Assembly (NCBI RefSeq): GCF_016921115.1
Contig: NZ_JAFFZS010000001.1
Span: 558,001 to 622,000 of the forward strand
Length of the DNA: 64,000 bases
Source of the DNA: Streptomyces actuosus
GTDB lineage: Bacteria; Actinomycetota; Actinomycetes; Streptomycetales; Streptomycetaceae
Direction: 5' to 3'
The translations under genes and the position numbers were made by a program. This document shows positions 39,587 through 48,025 of this stretch, piece after piece; position 1 is the first letter of the stretch; each line of letters opens with the position of its first letter. The notes beneath the pieces were generated by a model. It did not search any database. It was not told the origin of the DNA and saw only the letters and a list, made by a program, of their open reading frames with translations.

Positions 39587-41653
39587 TCATCCGGCCGGTG
39601 CGCTCCCGTCGTGCCGGGTGGTCGGGGCGGTGTGCTCGGGGCCCGGCTCGGCCCGGCCGTCCCGGGCGCGCGGTGCCCCGGACGCCGGGCCCGTGGGGAC
39701 GGCGCGCGCCTCGGATGCGGCCGGGGGCGGTTCGTCGGCGGGGCGCCGAGCCGTCGGGGTCGTGGACTCCGGGGGCGGTCCGGCATCCGGACGGGGGCCC
39801 GGGCCGGCCTCGGCGAGACCGATTCCGCGCTGGAAGGCGGCCATCAGGCCGGGGTCGTGACCGGCGGGCTGCTCGGACTCCGGGCGCGACGCGGGGCCTC
39901 CGCGCAGCTGGGGGACGAGGTGTTCCCGGGCGCGGCGGCGGGGCAGCCGGGGCGGGCCCGCGGTGCCGTGGGCGGGCCCGACACGCGGTAGGGCCGGTGA
40001 GCCGCCGTCGTCCTCGACGGCGGGCCGGTCCTCGGCATGGATGCCGGGCGGCGCGGCGGCGGGGTTGACCCGGTCCTCGTGTCTCCCGCGCACGGGAAGC
40101 GGCGCCGGGGGCCCGTCGGGGTCCCGGGCCGCGCGGGGCGCGGGCGGCGCGGCCGCGGGTGCGCGGGTGTCGAGGTCCACGGGCCGGGGCGGGCCGGCCG
40201 GGTCGGAGGTGTCGTACTCCGGGTGGTGCGGTGCGGCGGGGACGTCCGCGGGGTCGCGGTCCGCCCGGCGGTGCCCGGCATGGGGCACGGTCGTGGCCGC
40301 CACGGGGCCGGGATCCCCGGTCGGGGAGGTGCGCGGGGAGGGCTGCGGCGCGGCCGGCGCGGTGCGGGGCTCCGGGGCGGCGGGCGGCAGGGCCGCCGGC
40401 GTGCCCGCGGGAGCCGGTCCCGTCCCGCCCACGACGCCTTCCTGCCCCGGCTGCGCCGCGGCGGATCCGTCCGCTCCCCGCGCCGCGCCGAGCACGTCCT
40501 GCGGGACGACGAGGACGGCTTGGACACCGCCGTAGATGTTGCTCTGGAGGCGGACCCGGATTCCGTGGCGCCGGGCCAGCTGCGAGACGACGAACAGCCC
40601 GATACGGCCGTCGGCCAGCAGCCGGCCGACGTTGACCTGGTCGGGGTCGGCGAGCAGGGCGTTCATCCGGTGCTGCTCCTCGACCGGCATGCCGAGGCCG
40701 CGGTCCTCGACCTCGACGGCGAGCCCGGAGGTGACCAGGTTGGCGCGGAGCAGCACCTGGGTGTGCGGGGCCGAGAAGACCGTGGCGTTCTCGACGAGTT
40801 CGGCGAGGAGGTGGATGACGTCGGCGACGGCGTGCCCGCGCACCTCGCCGTCGACGGGCGGCACGAGTTTGACCCGGGAGTACTGCTCGACCTCGGCGAT
40901 GGCCGAGCGCAGCACCTCCGTCATGGGGACGGGGTTGCTCCACTGACGCCGGGAGACGGCGCCGCCGAGCACCGCGAGGTTCTCGGCGTGGCGGCGGATG
41001 CGGGTGGCGAGGTGGTCGACGTGGAAGAGCCCCTTGAGCAGGTCGGGGTCCTCCATCTCGTTCTCCAGCTCGTCGAGGATGGAGATCTCGCGGTGCACGA
41101 GGGACTGAAGTCGCCGGGCGAGGTTGACGAAGACCTCCAGCTTCTGCCGGCTGCCGGCCTGGCTGGAGAGCTGCGCGCGGGCCAGGTCGGCGGCGAGCAG
41201 CTCGAACTCGTCGGCGTCGGCGGGCGGCTGGCCGCGGGTCTTGCGCTGCGGCGGGGCGTCGCCGCGGCGGAGCGCCTCGACGAGGGAGCGCAGATCGGCC
41301 TCGCCGCGCGCACTGTTGCGGCGCAGTGCGCCGATGCGCTCGCTGATTCCCCTGGCGGCCCGGCCGGCGGCCACGGCGGCGATGACGATCCCCGCTCCGG
41401 CGACCGACGCGGCGCCGGCCAGGACGGCCCACAGGGAGAGGCCGGGCCGGGTGCCGCTGGAGCGCACGGCGAAGAGGACGGCCGCGCAGGCGCTGAGGGC
41501 GACCGCGACGGGCGGGAGGACGGCCAGACGCAGGAGCTGTGGCCGTATGTGGGTCTCGGGCACGGCGGGGAGGGTGCGGGCTACCGGCCGCCCGTGCCGC
41601 CCGCCGCCCTCACGGCGGTCGGCGCGCGCGGCCGGTGCGCGGAGGTGAGACAT
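39587..41653 (-). CDS. cvnA: conservon sensor histidine-kinase-like protein (CvnA type)
   Basis: A 688-residue membrane sensor. Two helices lie at about residues 42-64 and 74-98 with almost no extracellular loop. A coiled-coil/dimerisation part follows (LEVFVNLARRLQSLVHREISILDELENEMEDPDLLKGLFHVDHLATRIRRHAENLAVLGG), then a HATPase domain (LLAELVENATVFSAPHTQVLL, VEVEDRGLGMP, GRIGLFVVSQLARRHGIRVRLQS). The last 250 residues are Pro/Ala-rich and disordered. Conservon A proteins have this kinase-like core but signal through B, C and D rather than a response regulator. ATG at 41653 has GAGGA upstream. Confidence 0.93.
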   Translation of the reverse strand: MSHLRAPAARADRREGGGRHGRPVARTLPAVPETHIRPQLLRLAVLPPVAVALSACAAVLFAVRSSGTRPGLSLWAVLAGAASVAGAGIVIAAVAAGRAARGISERIGALRRNSARGEADLRSLVEALRRGDAPPQRKTRGQPPADADEFELLAADLARAQLSSQAGSRQKLEVFVNLARRLQSLVHREISILDELENEMEDPDLLKGLFHVDHLATRIRRHAENLAVLGGAVSRRQWSNPVPMTEVLRSAIAEVEQYSRVKLVPPVDGEVRGHAVADVIHLLAELVENATVFSAPHTQVLLRANLVTSGLAVEVEDRGLGMPVEEQHRMNALLADPDQVNVGRLLADGRIGLFVVSQLARRHGIRVRLQSNIYGGVQAVLVVPQDVLGAARGADGSAAAQPGQEGVVGGTGPAPAGTPAALPPAAPEPRTAPAAPQPSPRTSPTGDPGPVAATTVPHAGHRRADRDPADVPAAPHHPEYDTSDPAGPPRPVDLDTRAPAAAPPAPRAARDPDGPPAPLPVRGRHEDRVNPAAAPPGIHAEDRPAVEDDGGSPALPRVGPAHGTAGPPRLPRRRAREHLVPQLRGGPASRPESEQPAGHDPGLMAAFQRGIGLAEAGPGPRPDAGPPPESTTPTARRPADEPPPAASEARAVPTGPASGAPRARDGRAEPGPEHTAPTTRHDGSAPAG

Positions 41654-42239
41654 CGGTGTCCTCGTACTGGTCCGTCGGGCCTGTTTGCTCGCGCATGGTG
41701 CGCAACTCGGCCACTCACAGTAGTCGCCAACGCATCAGGTGCGATGGGCAGTTGACAAAGTCACCCGCAAAGCGTCCCACTCTGGTATGAGGGCTCGCAC
41801 GAACGATCGACAACCCGCACTCGAGTCCGCCCCGATCCAGCCCCCTTTCGATCTATTCTGATCACATCCGGCCGTAAGCGATCGCAAATCGGACCACACC
41901 TCGGGCTGGGGGATGTCCTGTCCCTGCCGGTGCCTCTTCCGGGACGACGCGACCCGACCGCAGGACGCCGTCGGCGGGCACCGCAGCATTCACCCGCGAA
42001 GGGGAGTGGTCGTGTCACGAGGCGGTCGAAATGCGTCGGCCGGTGGCCGCCTCCGGTCCCCGTCCGATCCCCGACCGCTCGGCCCCCGGCCCGGAACCGC
42101 TCCCGCGCGGCGCACAGCCGACGCCGGTCGCGCGTCGCCGCGCCGACGGGCCGGGGCGTCCGCTACGCCGAATGCCCGTCCGCACGCCGGTCGGCCTGCC
42201 GCGGGCGGCACGGGCGGTATGCGGTCGTGGCGGCCTGTG
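41654..42239. other. intergenic region upstream of cvnA
   Basis: 586 bases with no supported gene. The cvnA-proximal 250 bases are AT-richer and contain the presumed conservon promoter and the dyad GCGATCGC near 41878. The rest is GC-rich without a recognisable signal. Confidence 0.6.
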
Positions 42240-43031
42240 TCAGGGGACGAGCGCCGCGAGGCTGCAGCCGGGGAGGTGGATCCAGCCCTCCCGCTCGGCC
42301 GCCGCCCGTTCGGCCGCGGTCCGCGGCCCCCGGGTCCCGCCGATCTGGACGGCGCGCGCGACGAGCGCGCACAGGAGCGCGTCGAGACGGTCGTGGCTGT
42401 CGACGCACTGCGCCCGCACCGGTTCCGGCAGCACCACTCCCAGACCCTGCTCCACCGACCGCACGATGTCCTCCCGGACCGGCCCGGCCTCCGTCCCGGC
42501 CCGCTTGTAGCTGGTGCGGGGGCGGATGCCCCAGCACCGCAGGGCGGCGGCCGGGTACACCTCCGCCACCTGACCCGAGCCGTCCCGGGGCACCGGCGCG
42601 TCCGGGGAGCCGAGCGCGGCCAGCAGCCGGACGGCGCGCAGCGCCACGACGCCCAGCAGATCGGTGGAGACCGACAGGGGTGGCCGCATCCGGGTCGCCT
42701 TCCAGGTGAGGTCGTCGGTGAGCCGGAACCTCAGCGGGTCCAGCCCGGCCCGGCCGTCCTCCCGTTCCTCGTAACGCACCGGGGCAGGCAGCGGCTCGCC
42801 CCGGTGGTGGGCGCCGACGGTCGCCACGAAGCTCGACGGCCACCCGAGCGGGCAGTCGAGGCCCGTCCTGTCTGCGGCGCGGATGAGGGCCAGCAGGTCC
42901 TCGTCCCCCTCCGGTGCCAGGAACTCGGGGGTGAGCCCGCTCCCGCCGCCCCAGACGACACGGCACACCGCGGTGCGCCGCGCGCTCGCGGCCAGATCGA
43001 CGCCGACCGTCACCGCCCTCGGACCCGTCAT
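42240..43031 (-). CDS. DUF429 domain protein
   Basis: A 263-residue protein with an RNase H-like DUF429 fold: VTVGVDLAASARRTAVCRVVW at the N-terminus, GLDCPLGWPSSFVATVGAHHRGE, FRLTDDLTWKATRMRPPLSVSTDLLGVVALRAVRLLAAL, VAEVYPAAALRCWGIRPRTSYKR and a final DSHDRLDALLCALVARAV. The acidic residues (D in VGVDLA, D in GLDCPLGWP, D/D in DSHDRLDAL) fit an RNase H-like active site, but no activity is established for the family. ATG at 43031. Its 5' side faces a 7-bp repeat array. Confidence 0.88.
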   Translation of the reverse strand: MTGPRAVTVGVDLAASARRTAVCRVVWGGGSGLTPEFLAPEGDEDLLALIRAADRTGLDCPLGWPSSFVATVGAHHRGEPLPAPVRYEEREDGRAGLDPLRFRLTDDLTWKATRMRPPLSVSTDLLGVVALRAVRLLAALGSPDAPVPRDGSGQVAEVYPAAALRCWGIRPRTSYKRAGTEAGPVREDIVRSVEQGLGVVLPEPVRAQCVDSHDRLDALLCALVARAVQIGGTRGPRTAAERAAAEREGWIHLPGCSLAALVP

Positions 43032-43148
43032 ACGCCCATCCTGGGGCATCCTCCCGGCGGTCCGCGCCTGCCTGCGGCCTGACGGCCCATCAGGGTCGGT
43101 CGCCAGGGCGACCGACCGGGTCGTCGCCGAACCAGCCGCCGCCCCGTC

Positions 43149-43255
43149 GGCTCACGGCTCACGGCTCACGGCTCACGGGCAACGGGCAACGGGCAACGGG
43201 CAACGGGCAACGGGCAACGGGCAACGGGCAACGGGACGACCGACGACCGACGACC
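43149..43255 (+). repeat. compound 7-bp minisatellite
   Basis: Three different heptamers are repeated head to tail without gaps: GGCTCAC four times (43149-43176), GGGCAAC eight times (43177-43232) and GACGACC three times (43235-43255), with only two bases between the last two blocks. The array lies between the divergent DUF429 gene and the PP2C phosphatase and is not in a supported reading frame. I see nothing else in 43032-43555 except the presumed promoters. Confidence 0.97.
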
Positions 43256-43555
43256 TGACGAAGTGTGGGTTCCGCGAACCGGCCCGACGGGCCCGCACCT
43301 CGGCGTACGCCTCCGGACCCGGCGGCGCCTTCGAGGAGGTGCTGCCGCGGCGCGTGCGCCAGCACGCGTCGGCCCGGCCGGGCCGACGCGGGAGAATGCC
43401 GGTCCGGCGCGTCACGTCGGCCGGAGGAGCCGCGGGACGACGACCGTCCGTGCCCGTCCGCACGAGGAAGGTTGTGGCGGGTCCGGCCGGGAGGCGGGCA
43501 TGGTGGCGGCGCACCGGGCAGAATCGACTGAGGCAGAACGTGACGGAGGTGCCGT

Positions 43556-45310
43556 GTGCGGACGACAGCGGGTCGGTGGCGCTCCCGGCCCGGCCCATGG
43601 GTTCCCCGAGGGCGCCGGGCCCTGCGGGACGTCCTGTCCCCGGTGGCCGAGGTACTGGGAGCACGTCACCGGCTGGCCTGGCTGAACGCGGCGGGTCTAC
43701 GCATCGGCACCACGCTGGATCTGCGCCGCACAGCCGAGGAGCTGGCCGACTTCACCGTGCCCGAACTCGCCGACGGCTGCGCGGTGGACCTGCTGGAGTC
43801 GGTCCTCCGCTTCCAGGAGGGCGACCGCCGCGACGGACACGAGGGCGCCCTGCTGCGGGCCATGGCGGTGTCCCAGGTCCACGGGCTGGAGCTGGCCCCC
43901 GATCCGGTGGGGCAGCCGTCCGTGCACACCCTTCAGCGCCTGGGCGCGCAGTGCCTGACCTCCCGCAGACCCGTCCTGGTCGGCCGGATGACCCGGGCCG
44001 ACCACGACGCGGTCGCCCCCGGTCCCGAGGCGGCGGAGCTGATGCGCCGGGCGGGCGTGCACTCGTACATGGCGGTCCCGCTGATCGCCCGGGGGGAGCT
44101 CCTCGGGCTGGCCGACTTCATCCGGGCGGGCAGGCGTCCCGCGTTCACCCGCGCCGACCTGGCCCTGGCCATGGAGCTGGCCTCGAAGGCGGCCGTGTAC
44201 ATCGACAACGCGCGCCTGTACGGCCGGGAGCGCCTCCAGGGCGTCATGCTGCAGCGGACCCTGCTGCCCCGGGCCACCCCACGCACTCCCGGGCTGGAGG
44301 TGTCCTCGTGCTACACCCCCACCCCGGACCCGGCCGGAGTGGGCGGCGACTGGTTCGACGTGGTGGCGCTGCCTGGCGGTCGGAGCGCGGTGATGGTCGG
44401 GGACGTGATGGGTCGGGGGCTGGCCGCGGCGGCGACGATGGGCAGACTGCGTACGGCGGCCCGGACGCTGATGGCACTGGACATCGCCCCGGAGCGGATG
44501 CTGGCCCGCCTCGACCTGGCCGTCCGCGATCTGGAGGAGGAGCAGGTGGCCACGTGCCTGTGCGCGGTGTACGACCCGTGCAGCAGCACGTTCCGCATCG
44601 CCAGCGCCGGCCACCCGCCGCCTCTGCTGACCCTGGACGACGGCACCGACTGCTACGTCGACCTGCCGGTCGGGGCACCGCTGGGTACCGGGGTGATCCC
44701 GTACGACCCGGTCGAGTGCACGGTGGCGCCGGGCGGGCGGCTGATGCTGTACACCGACGGGCTCATCAGATCCCGCACGACCGACGTCGACGCGCAGCTG
44801 GCCGGTCTGAGGCGAACCGCCCGTGAGGCGCTCCCCCAGGCAGCGGCGGTCTGCGACGCGGTCCGGTCCCGGCCTGGCGGGGACCCCGAGGACGACGCCA
44901 TCGTCCTCATCGCCGGGACGGTACCGGTCACCCCCGGCGACGAGGCGCACACGTGCGCGCTGCCGCCCGACGGATCCGCCGCGTCCCGGGCCCGGCGCAC
45001 CGTGCGCGAGGTGCTGCCGAAGTGGGGACTGCCGGACCTGGTCGACAGCACCGAACTCGTGGTGAGCGAACTGGTGGGCAACGCCCTGCGCTACGGACAC
45101 GCCCCGGGCGAGCTGCGGCTGGTACGGCACGAGCGGCTGACGGTGGAGGTGTCCGACACGGGCCCGGATCTGCCGCAGATCCAGCATGCCGAGCTCAGCG
45201 ACGAGGGGGGCCGCGGACTGCAGCTGATCAACATGATGTGCCGGCGCTGGGGGGCGTGCCGCACCCCGGCCGGAAAGGTCGTCTGGGCGGAGCAGGACCT
45301 GCCGTCCTGA
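43556..45310 (+). CDS. GAF-PP2C phosphatase with C-terminal HATPase (SpoIIE/RsbW type)
   Basis: A 584-residue signalling protein. A GAF sensor occupies about residues 45-215 and is followed by a SpoIIE-type PP2C phosphatase (VGGDWFDVVALPGGRSAVMVGDVMGRGLAAAATMGRLRTA, RIASAGHPPPLLTL, DDAIVLIAG), with the metal-binding aspartates present. The last 120 residues form an anti-sigma-like HATPase (ELVVSELVGNALRYG, VEVSDTGPDLPQ, GRGLQLINMM). Such proteins combine phosphatase and kinase halves of partner-switching systems that act on anti-anti-sigma factors. GTG at 43556 has GGAGG close upstream. No anti-anti-sigma gene is adjacent. Confidence 0.9.
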   Translation: MRTTAGRWRSRPGPWVPRGRRALRDVLSPVAEVLGARHRLAWLNAAGLRIGTTLDLRRTAEELADFTVPELADGCAVDLLESVLRFQEGDRRDGHEGALLRAMAVSQVHGLELAPDPVGQPSVHTLQRLGAQCLTSRRPVLVGRMTRADHDAVAPGPEAAELMRRAGVHSYMAVPLIARGELLGLADFIRAGRRPAFTRADLALAMELASKAAVYIDNARLYGRERLQGVMLQRTLLPRATPRTPGLEVSSCYTPTPDPAGVGGDWFDVVALPGGRSAVMVGDVMGRGLAAAATMGRLRTAARTLMALDIAPERMLARLDLAVRDLEEEQVATCLCAVYDPCSSTFRIASAGHPPPLLTLDDGTDCYVDLPVGAPLGTGVIPYDPVECTVAPGGRLMLYTDGLIRSRTTDVDAQLAGLRRTAREALPQAAAVCDAVRSRPGGDPEDDAIVLIAGTVPVTPGDEAHTCALPPDGSAASRARRTVREVLPKWGLPDLVDSTELVVSELVGNALRYGHAPGELRLVRHERLTVEVSDTGPDLPQIQHAELSDEGGRGLQLINMMCRRWGACRTPAGKVVWAEQDLPS

Positions 45311-45928
45311 CGGCGCGGACGGCAGGACCGCACGGACGGCAGGTGCGGCGCCGACAGCAGCTGCCGCGCGAATGCCGCGCGAATAGGTGCGGCGCGAACG
45401 GCCGGGTCGGCCGGGGCAGGGAGCCCGGGAGGGTGATGGAGCCCGGGGACTGCGGGCCGCGCGTCCCCGGCCGCCGCCGGGCCGGTTTCCGCCGCACCCC
45501 CACTCCCCTGGCACGTCCCGTGGCGGCACGTTCCCGCGCTACGTCCCGAGGGAGCGGTACGCCCCCGGGGCGGGACCGGCCGGACGGGCGCTCGCGCCCC
45601 GACGGGGCGACCATGGTGGTGTGACAACGCGACTGGGCCGGGCCGGCCGCGTCCGTGCGCGCCGGTTCCGCCGGCTCACCGGCCCGCGTACCCGCCGCGG
45701 TCCCGTCGACCGCGCGCCGGGCGAGCGGAACGGCCGGGCGCCCCTGCGCGGCGCGGCGGGCCGCGTCCGCACCGAGGTGCGCGGTGCCCCGGTGCAGTGG
45801 CCCCGCGCCGGCGGACGGCAAGGAGGAGGAAGGGACTCCGCGGACGCGTCCGCGGTCCCCGTGCACGCCGGCCACCACGCTCCGCCGGGCCGGGACCCCG
45901 CTGCCGTTCGTCGGCGAGGAGGCGTCCG
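45311..45928. other. 618-base gap between the two phosphatase genes
   Basis: No frame here has a recognisable protein or a good ribosome site, apart from the AGGAGG at 45917 that serves the next gene. Short frames on both strands look like coincidence of high GC. The promoter of the second phosphatase gene is expected here. Confidence 0.5.
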
Positions 45929-47998
45929 GTGAGTGAGCCGGTGGAGGAACTGGTCAGCGGTGCCGCCCGGGAGGCCGGAGGGTGGATGGGCGCGCTGCCG
46001 GTGGCGCAGGTGGTCACCAGTGCCGACGGCATCGTCGTGCGGTGGAGCCGCGCCGCGCAGGAACTGCTGGGCCACTCCCCCCAGGAGGTGGTGGGACGGC
46101 ACATCGCCGAACTGCTCCACCCCGGCGCCGACCGGAGCCTGGGCCGGTCGTTGTGGGAGGCGGTGGCCGGCGGCCGGGGCGTGATGGGCACCGTCACCGC
46201 CTGGCACGCGGACGGGCATCCGATCGAGCTGGAGATCTGGGCCGGTCCCGTCACCGACCGCCACAACGACACGTCCGCGGTCATGGTGTTCGCGGCCGAC
46301 GCGCACGCGGCCCGCCGGATCCGCGGCTCGTCGGCCGTCTGGGACGGGCTGTTCGCCCGCTCCCCGGTCGGCATCGCCGTCCTGGACACGCAGCTGCGGT
46401 TCCTGCGCGTCAACCCGGCCCTGGAGAAGATGAACGGCCTGCCGGAGTCCGCCCACATCGGCCGGCGGCTGTCCCAGTTGCTGCCGGAGGTCAACGCCCG
46501 CGACATGGAGGAGGCGATGCAGAGCGTCGTCGACAGCGGGCAGCCGGTGCTCGACCGGCGCCGGGTCGGCCGCACCCCGGCCGACCCCGACCACGACCGG
46601 GTGTGGTCGTGCTCCTACGTCCGCGTCGAGGACCCCGGGAACCGGCCGATCGGCGTGATCGCCTCCCTGCTCGACATCACCGACCAGCAGCGCGCCCACA
46701 CCGAGGCCGAAGCCGGGCGACGGCGTCTGGCCCTGCTGAGCGAGGCGTCGATCCGGGTCGGCTCCACACTGGAACTGGAGCGCACCGCGCAGGAACTCGC
46801 CGACCTGGCCGTTCCCGCCCTGGGCGACGCAGCCACCGTCGACGTGCTGGACACCCTGGCCCGCGGGGACGAGCCCGGCCCGGGGCTCGCCGGCGGGATC
46901 AGCCTGCGCCGCCTCGGCAAGGCTCCGCTGTCCGGCTCCCCGGTCACCGACATGCTCGCCCCGCTCGGCCGCACCCTGGTCTTCCCCGCCACGGCCCCCT
47001 ACACCCTGGCCCTCTCCGAGCGGCGGCCGTTCCTGCTGGCCCGGATGGACGCCCAGAGCATCGCGCCCGCCGCCCGCCACAGCAGCCGGCCCACCCAACT
47101 GCTGGAGGTGGGCGCGCACTCGTTCATGATGGTCCCGCTCGTCGCCCGTGACCTCGCGCTGGGCGTGGCCACCTTCTACCGCACCCGCGCCGGTGCGCCG
47201 TTCGACGGCGACGACGTGGCCCTCGCCTCCCAGCTCGCCGCGCGCGCCGCCGTCAGCATCGACAACGCACGCCTCTACCACCGGGAGCACGACACCGCCG
47301 TCACGCTGCAGCGCAGCATGCTGCCGCAGCACATCACCCCGCCGACGGGCATCGAGGTGGCCCACCGCTATCTGCCCGCCAGCGACGCCAACGAGGTCGG
47401 CGGCGACTGGTACGACGTACTGTCCCTGCCCGGTGGCAGGGCGGCCCTGCTGATCGGGGACGTCATGGGCCACGGCATCACCGCCGCGGCGGTCATGGGC
47501 CGGCTCTCCGCAGGCATCCGCACGCTGGCCCGGCTCGACCTGGAGCCGCGGGAGATCCTCGCCCAGCTGGAAGCCGCACTGGACGATCTGGCCGAACCGA
47601 TGCTGGCGACCCTGCTGTACGCCGTCGTCGACCCCGCGACCGGCCACTGCCGGCTGACCCGCGCCGGTCATCCCCCGCCCGCCCTGATCACCCCGGACGG
47701 CGATGTGCGCCTGCTGGACCTGCCGCCCGGCGTCCCCCTCGGGGTCGGCGGCGCGCGCTACACCACGACCGACCACGTCCTCGCTCCGGGCAGCGTCCTC
47801 GTGCTGTACACCGACGGTCTGATCGAGTCCCGCGGCACCGACATCGACGAGCGGCTCGCCGAGCTGACGTACACGCTCGCCGAGCCCTTCCCCTCGCTCG
47901 ACGCCCTGTGCGACAGCCTCCTGGCGCGCCTCATGCCCGCTTCCGCCGACGACGACATCGCCCTCCTCGTCGCGCGCACGACGCAGGTCGGGAGGTGA
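45929..47998 (+). CDS. PAS-PAS-GAF-PP2C phosphatase
   Basis: A 689-residue sensor phosphatase. PAS 1 spans about residues 20-125 (VAQVVTSADGIVVRWSRAAQELLGHSPQEVVGRHIAELLHP), PAS 2 about 135-260 (DGLFARSPVGIAVLDTQLRFLRVNPALEKMNG), a GAF domain about 265-445 and a SpoIIE-type PP2C about 460-687 (VGGDWYDVLSLPGGRAALLIGDVMGHGITAAAVMGRL, RAGHPPPALITPDG, DDDIALLVARTT). GTG at 45929 has AGGAGG 6 bases upstream. It lacks the C-terminal HATPase of its upstream neighbour. The two share GAF-PP2C architecture and probably arose by duplication with domain gain. Confidence 0.92.
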   Translation: MSEPVEELVSGAAREAGGWMGALPVAQVVTSADGIVVRWSRAAQELLGHSPQEVVGRHIAELLHPGADRSLGRSLWEAVAGGRGVMGTVTAWHADGHPIELEIWAGPVTDRHNDTSAVMVFAADAHAARRIRGSSAVWDGLFARSPVGIAVLDTQLRFLRVNPALEKMNGLPESAHIGRRLSQLLPEVNARDMEEAMQSVVDSGQPVLDRRRVGRTPADPDHDRVWSCSYVRVEDPGNRPIGVIASLLDITDQQRAHTEAEAGRRRLALLSEASIRVGSTLELERTAQELADLAVPALGDAATVDVLDTLARGDEPGPGLAGGISLRRLGKAPLSGSPVTDMLAPLGRTLVFPATAPYTLALSERRPFLLARMDAQSIAPAARHSSRPTQLLEVGAHSFMMVPLVARDLALGVATFYRTRAGAPFDGDDVALASQLAARAAVSIDNARLYHREHDTAVTLQRSMLPQHITPPTGIEVAHRYLPASDANEVGGDWYDVLSLPGGRAALLIGDVMGHGITAAAVMGRLSAGIRTLARLDLEPREILAQLEAALDDLAEPMLATLLYAVVDPATGHCRLTRAGHPPPALITPDGDVRLLDLPPGVPLGVGGARYTTTDHVLAPGSVLVLYTDGLIESRGTDIDERLAELTYTLAEPFPSLDALCDSLLARLMPASADDDIALLVARTTQVGR

Positions 47999-48025
47999 TC
48001 CAGGGGCGGCCGCGGGCAGGGGCAC

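Noticed and set aside
41913..43082. 389-codon plus-strand frame overlapping the DUF429 gene
   Set aside because: The minus-strand DUF429 protein has clear family motifs, while this frame has none.
43149..43255. CRISPR array
   Set aside because: The repeats are 7 bp, contiguous and without spacers, and no cas gene is present. It is a minisatellite.
43149..43255. Protein-coding repeat (frames read as repeated GQRATGN-type or RCPLPVA-type peptides)
   Set aside because: The surrounding frames have no start signal and no family, and they overlap upstream regions of two real genes.
45539..48025. 828-codon frame antisense to the second PP2C gene
   Set aside because: It is a mirror of the PAS-GAF-PP2C coding sequence with His/Gln/Val-rich noise and no domain.
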